Shown one piece after another: positions 8,730 to 16,350 of a stretch of DNA of 64,000 nt. The position numbers and the translations under genes were made by a program. This stretch comes from Streptomyces hiroshimensis (GTDB lineage Bacteria; Actinomycetota; Actinomycetes; Streptomycetales; Streptomycetaceae), in NCBI RefSeq assembly GCF_014650335.1, contig NZ_BMUT01000010.1, positions 1 through 64,000 of the forward strand. The letters run 5' to 3'. Under the pieces are notes generated by a model that was not told where the DNA came from, did not search any database, and worked only from the letters and a program-made list of their open reading frames with translations. Within the stretch, counting starts at the first letter, position 1, and each line of letters starts with the position of its first letter.

Positions 8730-9158
8730 TCAGTGGCGCCCGTTGTGGCCGTCCCACTTGTCGTGGCCACCGTCGTGCCTGTCGTGGCCGCCGTCGTGCC
8801 GGTCATGGCCACCCCAGTGACCGTGGTGGCCCTCACGGTGGCTGTGGAACTCGTCCCACCCGCCGCTGGAGTTGATGCAGGTGTTCCCGAAGGTCGGGTT
8901 GAGCAGGCCGATGATGATGTCGATGGTGTTGCCGCAGATGTTCAGCGGCACCTGGATCGGGACCTGGATGACGTTGCCGGAGACGACGCCCGGCGAGCCC
9001 TTGGCGACGCCGTTGGCGATGGCGCCCCCGGGGTGGTGACGGTGCTCTTGCACCGAACGGCCGCCACCGTGGTCGTGAGCGGACGCGACGCCCACGGTGG
9101 AACCGACGGCGAGCCCCGTGACCGCCAGGGCGAGAGCCGCTTTCTTGGCACTGTTCAT
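8730..9158 (-). CDS. Chaplin with histidine-rich C-terminal tail
   Basis: The 142-residue pre-protein has a Sec signal (residues ~1-27, ending ASA), a short His-rich linker, and one chaplin domain (GSPGVVSGNVIQVPIQVPLN, then CGNTI and a second Cys in NTCIN). Chaplins are secreted, disulphide-bonded amphipathic proteins that assemble on aerial hyphae and spores. After the domain comes a 45-residue tail with 12 histidines, including repeated HDRHDGG units. Neither a sortase signal nor a second chaplin domain is present, so it is not a standard long chaplin. An AAGGAAG ribosome-binding site precedes ATG 9158. The tail could bind metals; that is inference. Confidence 0.85.
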   Translation of the reverse strand: MNSAKKAALALAVTGLAVGSTVGVASAHDHGGGRSVQEHRHHPGGAIANGVAKGSPGVVSGNVIQVPIQVPLNICGNTIDIIIGLLNPTFGNTCINSSGGWDEFHSHREGHHGHWGGHDRHDGGHDRHDGGHDKWDGHNGRH

Positions 9159-9338
9159 GGTGAGGGTCTTCCTTCTGCTGACATTCTCGGCGGCCCCAGC
9201 CGCGGGGTCGCGTAGTGATGAACGCCAGCGCACCGCCGACGGCACGGCCATCGGCGGTGTTGCCCTCGTTCGGACGATTGATCGCCCGCACCTGCCCGGG
9301 CTATGAAGGGCGCGCCGGGCAGGCGGGATGCGCCGGTA

Positions 9339-9569
9339 CTACTTGTTGATGCAGAAGTTGCCGGCGGCCGGGTTGAGCAGGCCCACCACGTTGATGGTGT
9401 TGCCGCAGAGGTTGGTGGCGACCTTGACCGGAACCTGGACGACGTTGCCGGAGGCGACACCCGGGGAGTTCTTCGCCGTGCCGTCGGCCTGGGCGTGCGC
9501 AGAGGCGGCACCGGCACCGGCGAGGGCGAGACCGCCGGCGGCGATGGTGATGACTGCGGCCTTCTTCAT
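9339..9569 (-). CDS. Short chaplin
   Basis: This 76-residue secreted protein has a signal peptide (MKKAAVITIAAGGLALAGAG, cleavage near ASA) and a single chaplin domain with both cysteines (NLCGNTI and GNFCINK). It should form the amyloid-like surface layer needed for aerial growth together with rodlins and other chaplins. It lies in the neighbourhood where S. coelicolor, as I recall, has chpE; that chaplin lacks the cysteines, whereas this one keeps them. A GTG three codons upstream is an alternative start. About 180 bases separate it from the His-tailed chaplin, same strand. Confidence 0.9.
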   Translation of the reverse strand: MKKAAVITIAAGGLALAGAGAASAHAQADGTAKNSPGVASGNVVQVPVKVATNLCGNTINVVGLLNPAAGNFCINK

Positions 9570-9741
9570 GTTCTTCACTCTTCTTATGACCTTCCTAGGG
9601 CGTTGCCACGGCCAGCCGCCGCGGTACGCCATGGAGAACGGGCCGCGGCCATTCGGGTTGCGGGGCCGGGGCGACCACCACACGGTCGTATGAATCTCTG
9701 ATCAGAACGCGACGTTCCGCTTTGCCGCGAGACCCTTCCGG

Positions 9742-10389
9742 TCAAGCTCCGATCCCATGTCGGACGGCCCACAGCGCCGCCTGCGTCCGGTCGGAGAGAT
9801 CCAGCTTCATCAGAATGTTCGACACGTGGGTCTTGACGGTCTTCTCCGAGAGCACCAGCGCCCGGGCGATCTCCCGGTTCGAGCGGCCGTCCGCGATCAG
9901 CGCCAGCACCTCGCGCTCCCGCTCGGTCAGCGCGTTGCCCCGCCCCTGGCCGCCGCCCCCGGCCTCCTCCTGCGACAGCAGCGCCCCGGCCACCTCGGGC
10001 TGCAGCAGGACGTGGCCCGCGTGCACCGACCGGATCGCACCCGCCAGGGCGTCGGGGTCCACGTCCTTGTAGACGTAGCCCGCAGCCCCCGCGCGCAGGG
10101 CGGGGATGACCGTGCGCTGCTCGGTGAAGCTGGTGACGATCAGCACCCGTGCGGGGTTCTCCAGCTCCCGCAGCCGGCGCAGCGCCTCGATCCCGTCCGT
10201 CCCGGGCATCTTCACGTCCATGAGGACGACGTCCGGGCGCAGCTCCTCCGTACGCTCGACGCCCTCCGCGCCGTCCGCCGCCTCGCCCACCACCTCGATG
10301 TCGTCCTGGACCTCCAGGAAGGTGCGCAGGCCCCTGCGGACCACCTGGTGGTCGTCCACCAGCACCACCCGGATCACGCCTTCAGCCAC
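9742..10389 (-). CDS. NarL/FixJ-family response regulator
   Basis: The 215-residue protein has a receiver domain (residues ~5-125) with phospho-acceptor Asp58 in VVLMDVKMPG and the conserved Lys in YVYKDVDPDAL. A LuxR-type HTH (about 150-215) follows: LTEREREVLALIADGRSNREIA. It should be phosphorylated by the kinase encoded immediately upstream, whose stop overlaps this GTG start by eight bases. GGAGGT five bases before the GTG decides the start. The pair sits directly upstream of the chaplins, so a link to morphology is possible but unproven. Confidence 0.93.
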   Translation of the reverse strand: MAEGVIRVVLVDDHQVVRRGLRTFLEVQDDIEVVGEAADGAEGVERTEELRPDVVLMDVKMPGTDGIEALRRLRELENPARVLIVTSFTEQRTVIPALRAGAAGYVYKDVDPDALAGAIRSVHAGHVLLQPEVAGALLSQEEAGGGGQGRGNALTEREREVLALIADGRSNREIARALVLSEKTVKTHVSNILMKLDLSDRTQAALWAVRHGIGA

Positions 10390-11560
10390 CGGGCACCTCC
10401 ATCTCGATCGCGGTGCCCATCCCGGGCTCCGAGGTAACGGTCAGACTGCCGCCGACGCCGCTCGCGCGGTCCCGCATCGACACGAGGCCCAGGTGGCGGC
10501 CCGCCCGGCGGACGGCCTCGGGCTCGAAGCCGCAGCCGTCGTCGGCGACGCACAGCGCCGCCCCCTGGCCCGCCCGGGTGAGGGTGACCTGGACGCGGCC
10601 CGCTCCGGAGTGGCGCAGGGCATTGTGCAGGGCCTCCTGGGCCACGCGCAGCAGCGCCTCCTCCTGGGCCGCCGGCAGGGCCCGTATGCCGTGGGAGGCG
10701 AAGGTGACCTTGGCGGTGTGGGCCCGGTCGAGGACCTGGACCTGGGTGCGCAGGGTCGCGACGAGGCCGTCCTCGTCCAGCCCTGCGGGCCGCAGCTCCA
10801 CCACCGCGGCCCGCAGCTCGTCGGTGGCCTCCGCGGCGAGCCGGGCGGCCTCGTGCAGCTCCTCCTTGGCGCGGGCGGGGTCGCGGTCGACGAGCGCGGC
10901 GGCGGCCTGGGCGGTCAGCCGCAGCGAGAAGAGCTTCTGGGCGACGGCGTCGTGCAGCTCGTGGGAGAGGCGGGCGCGCTCCTCGGCGATGGTCAGCTCG
11001 CGGCTGCGCTCGTAGAGGCGGGCGTTGGTGAGGGCTATGGCCGCGTGCTGGGCGAGCACGCTCAGCAGCTCCTCGTCCTCCGCGGTGAAGCCGCAGGTGG
11101 GGCCGGCCTCCTCAAGGCCGCAGGGCGGCTCGCCGGTGCGCACGGGGCGCTTCTTGTTCGCGAGGAAGAGGGCGCCGAGGACCTCGTCGCCGTCGGCGAT
11201 CGGCATGCCGATGAAGTCGTGCATGTCGGGGTGGGCGGCGGGCCAGCCGCCGAAGCGGGGGTCCGAGCGGACGTCGGCGAGGCGCTCGGGGGTCGCCTGC
11301 TGGATCATCGCGGCGAGGACGCCGTGCTGGCGGGGCAAGGGGCCGATGGCCTTCCACTGCTCGTCGCTCACGCCGTCCACGACGAACTGGGCGAAGCCGC
11401 CGTGGTCGTCCGGGACGCCGAGGGCCGCGTAGCGGGCGTCCAGCAGTTCCCGGGCGGAGCAGACGATCGTCTTGAGGACGTCGTGCACCTGCAGGTGTCT
11501 GCTCATGGCGAGGAGCGCGGTGCTCACGGCGGTGAGGCCGGAGCGGGGGCCGGTGGTCAT
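10382..11560 (-). CDS. GAF-domain sensor histidine kinase (HisKA_3 type)
   Basis: The 392-residue soluble kinase has an N-terminal GAF domain (about 30-182), a HisKA_3 dimerisation helix with phospho-acceptor His200 (RARLSHELHDAVAQKLFSL), and a C-terminal HATPase domain with N-box EALHNALRHSGA and G-box DDGCGFEP. There are no membrane segments, so the signal is likely cytosolic or diffusible. GAF domains in actinobacterial kinases can bind haem or small ligands, but no ligand residue is identified here. It is co-translated with the NarL regulator. Confidence 0.92.
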   Translation of the reverse strand: MTTGPRSGLTAVSTALLAMSRHLQVHDVLKTIVCSARELLDARYAALGVPDDHGGFAQFVVDGVSDEQWKAIGPLPRQHGVLAAMIQQATPERLADVRSDPRFGGWPAAHPDMHDFIGMPIADGDEVLGALFLANKKRPVRTGEPPCGLEEAGPTCGFTAEDEELLSVLAQHAAIALTNARLYERSRELTIAEERARLSHELHDAVAQKLFSLRLTAQAAAALVDRDPARAKEELHEAARLAAEATDELRAAVVELRPAGLDEDGLVATLRTQVQVLDRAHTAKVTFASHGIRALPAAQEEALLRVAQEALHNALRHSGAGRVQVTLTRAGQGAALCVADDGCGFEPEAVRRAGRHLGLVSMRDRASGVGGSLTVTSEPGMGTAIEMEVPGG

Positions 11561-11681
11561 GGCATCACCGTATCGAGGCCTCCGGGGCGCGGGATCGGAC
11601 CGGCGGAGGCCGGGCCTGAGTCGTTCGGCTTAGGCCGGTGGTCCTGTTGTGCCCACCTCGTCTCCTGGGCATGTACCCCTC

Positions 11682-12380
11682 ATGTCTATACCAACCCAGT
11701 GGACGCCCACCCACGGTGAGCCCTTCCGGCCCGTGCCCTACCGGCCCCCCCGGATGCCCCTGCAGGAGTCGCTCGCCCGCGCCGCGGAGCTGCGCGAGCG
11801 GATGGACGGGCGGCGGACGGTGCGGCAGTTCTCCGCCGACCCGGTGCCGGAGCAGGTGGTCCGGGACGCCGTCGCGTGCGCGGCCACCGCGCCCTCCGGT
11901 GCGCACCAGCAGCCGTGGACCTTCGTCCTGGTGAAGGACCCCGAGGTGCGGCGGCGCATCCGTGCCGCCGCGGAAGAGGAGGAGCAGCTCTCGTACGCGG
12001 GCCGGCTGGGCGAGGAGTGGCTGGCGGCGCTGCGGCCGCTGGGCACGGACGAGGTCAAGCCGCACCTGACGGACGCGCCCGCGCTGATCGTGGTCTTCCA
12101 GCAGCGGTACTGGCTCGGCGAGGGCGGGGAGAAGCGCAAGCACTACTACGTGGACGAGTCGGTCGGCATCGCGGTCGGGATGCTGCTGTCCGCGCTGCAC
12201 CTGTCGGGGCTCGCCGCCCTGGTGCACACGCCGAGCCCGATGCGGTTCCTGTCCGAGGTGCTGGGCCGTCCGGTGAACGAGAAGGCGTTCGCGGTGATCC
12301 CCGTCGGCTATCCGGCCGACGACTGCCAGGTGCCCGACCTGGTGCGCAAGAGCCTTGATCAGGTGCTGGTGGAGGTCTGA
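11682..12380 (+). CDS. Nitroreductase-family flavoprotein, iodotyrosine-dehalogenase-like
   Basis: This 232-residue protein has the FMN-binding nitroreductase fold, with RRTVRQFSADPVPEQVV and APSGAHQQPWTFVLVKD at the FMN/phosphate site. The mid-region LGEGGEKRKHYYVDESVGIAVG with the preceding active-site-lid sequence resembles the IYD/BluB-like subgroup, known for reductive dehalogenation or flavin-linked chemistry. Substrate is unknown. ATG 11682 (MSIPTQW) is chosen; an in-frame GTG at 11649 would extend it by 11 residues. It is divergent from the sensor kinase. Confidence 0.87.
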   Translation: MSIPTQWTPTHGEPFRPVPYRPPRMPLQESLARAAELRERMDGRRTVRQFSADPVPEQVVRDAVACAATAPSGAHQQPWTFVLVKDPEVRRRIRAAAEEEEQLSYAGRLGEEWLAALRPLGTDEVKPHLTDAPALIVVFQQRYWLGEGGEKRKHYYVDESVGIAVGMLLSALHLSGLAALVHTPSPMRFLSEVLGRPVNEKAFAVIPVGYPADDCQVPDLVRKSLDQVLVEV

Positions 12381-12411
12381 GCCCGAAGCGGGCACGCTGC
12401 GTACGGAATCG

Positions 12412-12448
12412 GTCGCACCGGGCGACGGGAGCGCTCGCCCGGTGTGAC
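12412..12448 (+). terminator. Terminator of the nitroreductase gene
   Basis: CACCGGGCGA (12416-12425) pairs with TCGCCCGGTG (12435-12444), and four further pairs extend the stem to 14 bp with one G-U. It begins about 30 bases after the stop codon. Confidence 0.75.
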
Positions 12449-12721
12449 GCCGCGCATAGGACGCACGTCACCTACGACCTCGCCTAGTGGGCGCATAAAA
12501 CCGGCGTAAGCGGGTGGCAGGGGCCCTTTTGACCTTCCCTTCGCCCCTCCCCGCAGCACCCTCGGCAACGAAGCCGGATAGTACGTCACACCTTTGCCAC
12601 AGCATTTTGCGGCCGCTAAGAATTGCCCCCGTTGCACGGCGCCGTCGATCGAGACGCGGCGCTTTTCGCGCCGATCCGGGCCACTGCGACTTGAAGCGAT
12701 CAGAAGAGGTTCAGCACACAC
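12449..12721 (+). promoter_or_regulatory. Long upstream region of the transglycosylase gene with internal hairpin
   Basis: No gene is seen. A GC-rich imperfect stem (GCGCCG.../...CGGCGC) followed by TTTTC lies near 12640-12668, about 55 bases before the start codon, and looks like an intrinsic terminator inside a leader. A TTGACC occurs near 12529, but no matching -10 is clear. Cell-wall hydrolase genes in Streptomyces are often controlled by c-di-AMP (ydaO) riboswitches. I looked for that motif and did not find its conserved core, so this is only an attenuator candidate. Confidence 0.35.
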
Positions 12722-13429
12722 ATGCGCTCCCCCATCTCTGGCTATAGCCGCCTGACCAAGGTCCAGAAGTTCACCGCCGCCGGCGTCTCCGCCGCGGCCG
12801 TCGCCGCCCTCGCCGTCGCCGCGATCCCGGGCTCGGCCGACTCGGACAAGCAGTCCATCGCCGTGAAGCCCGTCGCGTGGAGCACGGAGGCCTTCGGCGT
12901 CCAGGACCAGCAGGAGCAGATCGGCAAGCAGGCCGACAACGCCGCCAAGCTGGCGAAGGCCCAGGCCGAGGCCAAGAAGAAGGCGGACGCCGAGGCCGCC
13001 GCCAAGGCGAAGGCCGACAAGGAGCGCGCCGAGAAGGAGGCCGCGAGCCGTTCCGAGGAGCGCAAGCCGGTCCAGGCCGCGCCCGCCGCCCCGGCTCCGA
13101 AGACCTACGCCAACAACCTTGACGGCTGGATCAAGGAAGCCCTGGACATCATGAAGGCCAAGGGCATCCCGGGTTCCTACAACGGCATCTACCGCAACAT
13201 CATGCGGGAGTCGACCGGCAACCCGAACGCCATCAACAACTGGGACTCCAACGCCGCCAAGGGCATACCCTCCAAGGGCCTGCTCCAGGTGATCGACCCG
13301 ACCTTCAAGGCGTACCACGTCGAGGGCACGTCCTGGAACATCTACGACCCGGTCGCCAACATCACCGCCGCCTGCAACTACGCGGCCAAGGTGTACGGCT
13401 CGATGGACAACGTGAACTCCGCCTACTAA
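12722..13429 (+). CDS. Secreted lytic transglycosylase (SLT domain)
   Basis: This 235-residue pre-protein has a signal sequence (hydrophobic run AAGVSAAAVAALAVAAIPG), a highly charged Lys/Ala/Glu-rich helical region (about 60-115), and a C-terminal SLT domain (about 125-235). The catalytic glutamate is in NIMRESTGNPNA, and KGLLQVIDPTFKAYH is the family's second motif. It should cleave peptidoglycan glycan strands outside the cell, in hyphal growth or spore germination. It lacks LysM or other wall-binding modules; the charged helix may serve instead. Weak AGAGG lies 11 bases upstream of ATG. Confidence 0.88.
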   Translation: MRSPISGYSRLTKVQKFTAAGVSAAAVAALAVAAIPGSADSDKQSIAVKPVAWSTEAFGVQDQQEQIGKQADNAAKLAKAQAEAKKKADAEAAAKAKADKERAEKEAASRSEERKPVQAAPAAPAPKTYANNLDGWIKEALDIMKAKGIPGSYNGIYRNIMRESTGNPNAINNWDSNAAKGIPSKGLLQVIDPTFKAYHVEGTSWNIYDPVANITAACNYAAKVYGSMDNVNSAY

Positions 13430-13454
13430 GAGCGGGAACGCGGACAGCGACATA

Positions 13455-13495
13455 CGCCGAAGGGCGGCACCCCATGCGGGTGCCGCCCTTCGGCG
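13455..13495. terminator. Strong bidirectional terminator
   Basis: A perfect 18-bp stem (13455-13472 with 13478-13495) with the 5-base loop CATGC lies between the convergent transglycosylase and FHA-ABC genes. Confidence 0.9.
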
Positions 13496-13516
13496 CGTAC
13501 GGAACGAGGCGTGCGA

Positions 13517-16123
13517 CTACTTGCGCATGACCTCCGGCTCGTGGCGGCGCAGCAAACGTGCGACTGCGAAGCCACAGGCGACGCCGATGACGATCAGGGC
13601 CACGATGTCGATGCCCCACTGGGTGGCGGTGTGCTCCCAGAGCGGGTCGAGCTTCGGCGGCCGGCTCTTGTCGAACGGGGCCATGACGTGCGAGAGGTCC
13701 AGCGTGGTGCCGGCGCCTGCGATGGCCCAGCGGGCCGGCATCAGCCAGGCGACCTGCTCGACGCCGGGCGAGTCGTAGATCTTGAACAGGATGCCGGTGA
13801 AGACGACCTGGACGATGGCGAACATGACCAGCAGCGGCATGGTCTTCTCGGCGGTCTTCACCAGTGCGGAGATGACGAGGCCGATCATCATGCAGGTGAA
13901 GCCGAGGGCGATGATCACCAGGCAGAGCTCCAGGGCGGGCGCCGCCTTGAAGACCAGGCCGCTCTCCGGCAGCTTGCGGACCGAGAAGCCGATGGCGCAG
14001 ATGAGGGCGCCCTGCACCGCGGTGATCAGGCCGAGGACGACCACCTTGGACATCAGGTAGGCGGAGCGGGAGAGGCCGACGGCCCGTTCCCGTTCGTAGA
14101 TCACCCGCTCCTTGATCAGCTCACGGACGGAGTTGGCGGCGCCGGAGAAGCACATGCCGACCGCGAGGATCAGCATGATCGTGCCGGCGTCCTGGTTGAA
14201 GTGGCCCTTGCTGGCGGGGCCGAGGCCGAAGTCGGACGGGATCACCGTGCTGACCCCGCCGAGGACGGCCGGGAGGATCAGCATCAGCGCCATGAAGCCG
14301 CGGTCCGAGGCGATGACGGAGGCGTAGCGGCGCATCAGCGTCCACAGCTGGGAGCCCCAGCTCTGGGCCTTCGGCGGGCGCACCATCTGCGGCTGGACGT
14401 GCACCGACTGCGGGGCGACGGCGTCGATGTCGGCGGCGTACATCTGGTAGTGCTGCGAGCCGCGCCAGCGGCCCGACCAGTCGTAGTCGCGGTAGTTCTC
14501 GAAGGCCGAGAAGACGTCCGCCCAGGTCTCGTAGCCGAAGAAGTTGAGCGCTTCCTCCGGGGGGCCGAAGTAGGCGACGGAGCCGCCGGGGGCCATGACG
14601 AGCAGCTTGTCGCAGAGCGCGAGCTCGGCGACGGAGTGGGTGACCACCAGGACCGTGCGGCCGTCGTCCGCGAGGCCGCGCAGCAGCTGCATGACATCGC
14701 GGTCCATGCCCGGGTCGAGGCCGGAGGTGGGCTCGTCCAGGAAGATCAGCGAGGGCTTGGTCAGCAGCTCCAGGGCCACCGAGACGCGCTTTCGCTGGCC
14801 GCCGGAGAGGGCGGTGACCTTCTTGTCCTTGTGGACGTCGAGCTTGAGCTCGCGCAGGACCTCGTCTATCCGGGCCTCGCGCTCGGAGGCCGCGGTGTCG
14901 CCGGGGAAGCGGAGCTTGGCGGCGTAGCGCAGCGCCTTCCGGACGGTGAGCTCCTTGTGCAGGATGTCGTCCTGCGGGACCAGACCGATGCGCTGGCGCA
15001 GCTCGGCGAACTGCTTGTAGAGATTCCGGTTGTCGTAGAGGACGTCGCCCTCGTTGGCGGGCCGGTAGCCGGTGAGCGCCTTGAGGAGGGTGGACTTGCC
15101 GGAGCCGGAGGGGCCGATGACGGCGATGAGCGACTTCTCGGGGACGCCGAAGGAGACGTCCTTGAGGATCTGCTTGCCGCCCTCGACGGTGACCGTCAGG
15201 TGGCGGGCGGAGAAGGAGACGTCGCCGGTGTCGACGAACTCCTCCAGCCGGTCGCCGACCAGGCGGAAGGTGGAGTGACCGACACCGACGATGTCGTTGG
15301 GGCCGATGATCTGCTGGCGGACCGGCTGACCGTTGACGTAGGTGCCGTTGTGGCTGCCGAGGTCGACGATCTCGAAGCGGCCGTCGCCGGTGGAGCGGAA
15401 CTCGGCGTGGTGCCGGGAGACCTGGAGGTCGGAGACGACCAGCTCGTTCTCCAGGGCGCGACCGATGCGCATCGTGCCGCGGCCGACGGCCATCTGGTGG
15501 AAGCTCGTCGGGCTGCGGTCGCCGTAGACGGGCGGGGCGCCGCCCTGCGAGGGCGTGCCGCCGTGCGACGGGGGCTGGTGCGCGCCGGGCCCCGGCTGCT
15601 GGGGGACGTACGCCTGCTGCTGGGGCTGCTGCCAGCCGCCCTGCTGCGGGTGCTGCTGCGGCTGCTGGTACTGCCCCTGCTGCTGCCAGGCGCCGGGCTG
15701 CTGGTGCTGCGGCGGCTGGTGGGGCGTCTGCTGCGGCGGAGCCTGGTGCAGCGGCGCGGCCATGGCGGTCTGCGCGCTGTAGAGGTCCGCGGCCGGGACG
15801 CCGACCCCGGCGCCGGCGGCACCGGCGGTCAGGTTCAGCCGCGGGCCGTCCGTCGCATTGCCCAGGTGCACCGTCGAGCCGGGGCCGATCTCCATGTGAT
15901 GGATCCGCTGGCCCTGCACGTACGTGCCGTTGGTGCTGCCGTGGTCCTCGATGACCCAACTGCGGCCCTCCCACCGTACGGTGGCGTGCCGCCACGAGAC
16001 GCGGGCGTCCTGCAGCACCATGTCACCCTGCGGATCCCGCCCGAGGGTGTAGGACCTGGACGGATCGAGCGTCCAGGTCTGTCCATTCAATTCCAGTACG
16101 AGTTCCGGCACTCCATGCCCCAC
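13517..16123 (-). CDS. FHA-domain ABC exporter, Rv1747-like
   Basis: This 868-residue fusion contains, in order, an FHA domain (about 24-80; GRDPQGDMVL, STNGTYV), a Gln/Pro/Gly-rich linker (about 115-205), a second FHA domain (about 215-275; SRHHAEF, SHNGTYV), an ABC ATPase (Walker A GPSGSGKST at 337-345; LSGGQRKR; FLDEPTSGLDPG), and an ABC2-type membrane domain with about six helices (620-855). This is the architecture of mycobacterial Rv1747, an exporter of lipooligosaccharide precursors regulated by Ser/Thr kinase phosphorylation read by FHA domains. The substrate here is unknown. GTG 16123 has GGGGGA six bases upstream. It is divergent from the streptophobe gene. Confidence 0.93.
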   Translation of the reverse strand: MGHGVPELVLELNGQTWTLDPSRSYTLGRDPQGDMVLQDARVSWRHATVRWEGRSWVIEDHGSTNGTYVQGQRIHHMEIGPGSTVHLGNATDGPRLNLTAGAAGAGVGVPAADLYSAQTAMAAPLHQAPPQQTPHQPPQHQQPGAWQQQGQYQQPQQHPQQGGWQQPQQQAYVPQQPGPGAHQPPSHGGTPSQGGAPPVYGDRSPTSFHQMAVGRGTMRIGRALENELVVSDLQVSRHHAEFRSTGDGRFEIVDLGSHNGTYVNGQPVRQQIIGPNDIVGVGHSTFRLVGDRLEEFVDTGDVSFSARHLTVTVEGGKQILKDVSFGVPEKSLIAVIGPSGSGKSTLLKALTGYRPANEGDVLYDNRNLYKQFAELRQRIGLVPQDDILHKELTVRKALRYAAKLRFPGDTAASEREARIDEVLRELKLDVHKDKKVTALSGGQRKRVSVALELLTKPSLIFLDEPTSGLDPGMDRDVMQLLRGLADDGRTVLVVTHSVAELALCDKLLVMAPGGSVAYFGPPEEALNFFGYETWADVFSAFENYRDYDWSGRWRGSQHYQMYAADIDAVAPQSVHVQPQMVRPPKAQSWGSQLWTLMRRYASVIASDRGFMALMLILPAVLGGVSTVIPSDFGLGPASKGHFNQDAGTIMLILAVGMCFSGAANSVRELIKERVIYERERAVGLSRSAYLMSKVVVLGLITAVQGALICAIGFSVRKLPESGLVFKAAPALELCLVIIALGFTCMMIGLVISALVKTAEKTMPLLVMFAIVQVVFTGILFKIYDSPGVEQVAWLMPARWAIAGAGTTLDLSHVMAPFDKSRPPKLDPLWEHTATQWGIDIVALIVIGVACGFAVARLLRRHEPEVMRK

Positions 16124-16350
16124 TACTTGTCCCCCGATGAGCCCCCTGCATCAGGGAGTCTAGGGATGGCGAACATCGGGAGGAACTATTTCAGGCACAG
16201 TCCCCGAACCGAAAGTCGGGGATTGCCGCGACCGTGTAACAGGCGCCGTTGACCGATCCGAAACATACCCTGAGAGTGGTTACCGCCATGGATACGTACG
16301 GATCATGCGCATCCGGGCAATAGCCCGGCTGCAGACCGGCACGGGGGGCC

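Noticed and set aside
12449..12721. c-di-AMP (ydaO) riboswitch before the transglycosylase
   Set aside because: The conserved core and pseudoknot sequences expected in Streptomyces ydaO elements are absent.
13511..16252. 913-codon plus-strand open frame over the FHA-ABC gene
   Set aside because: Antisense shadow of a strongly conserved exporter; sequence is Gly/Ala/Asp/Glu-rich without domains.
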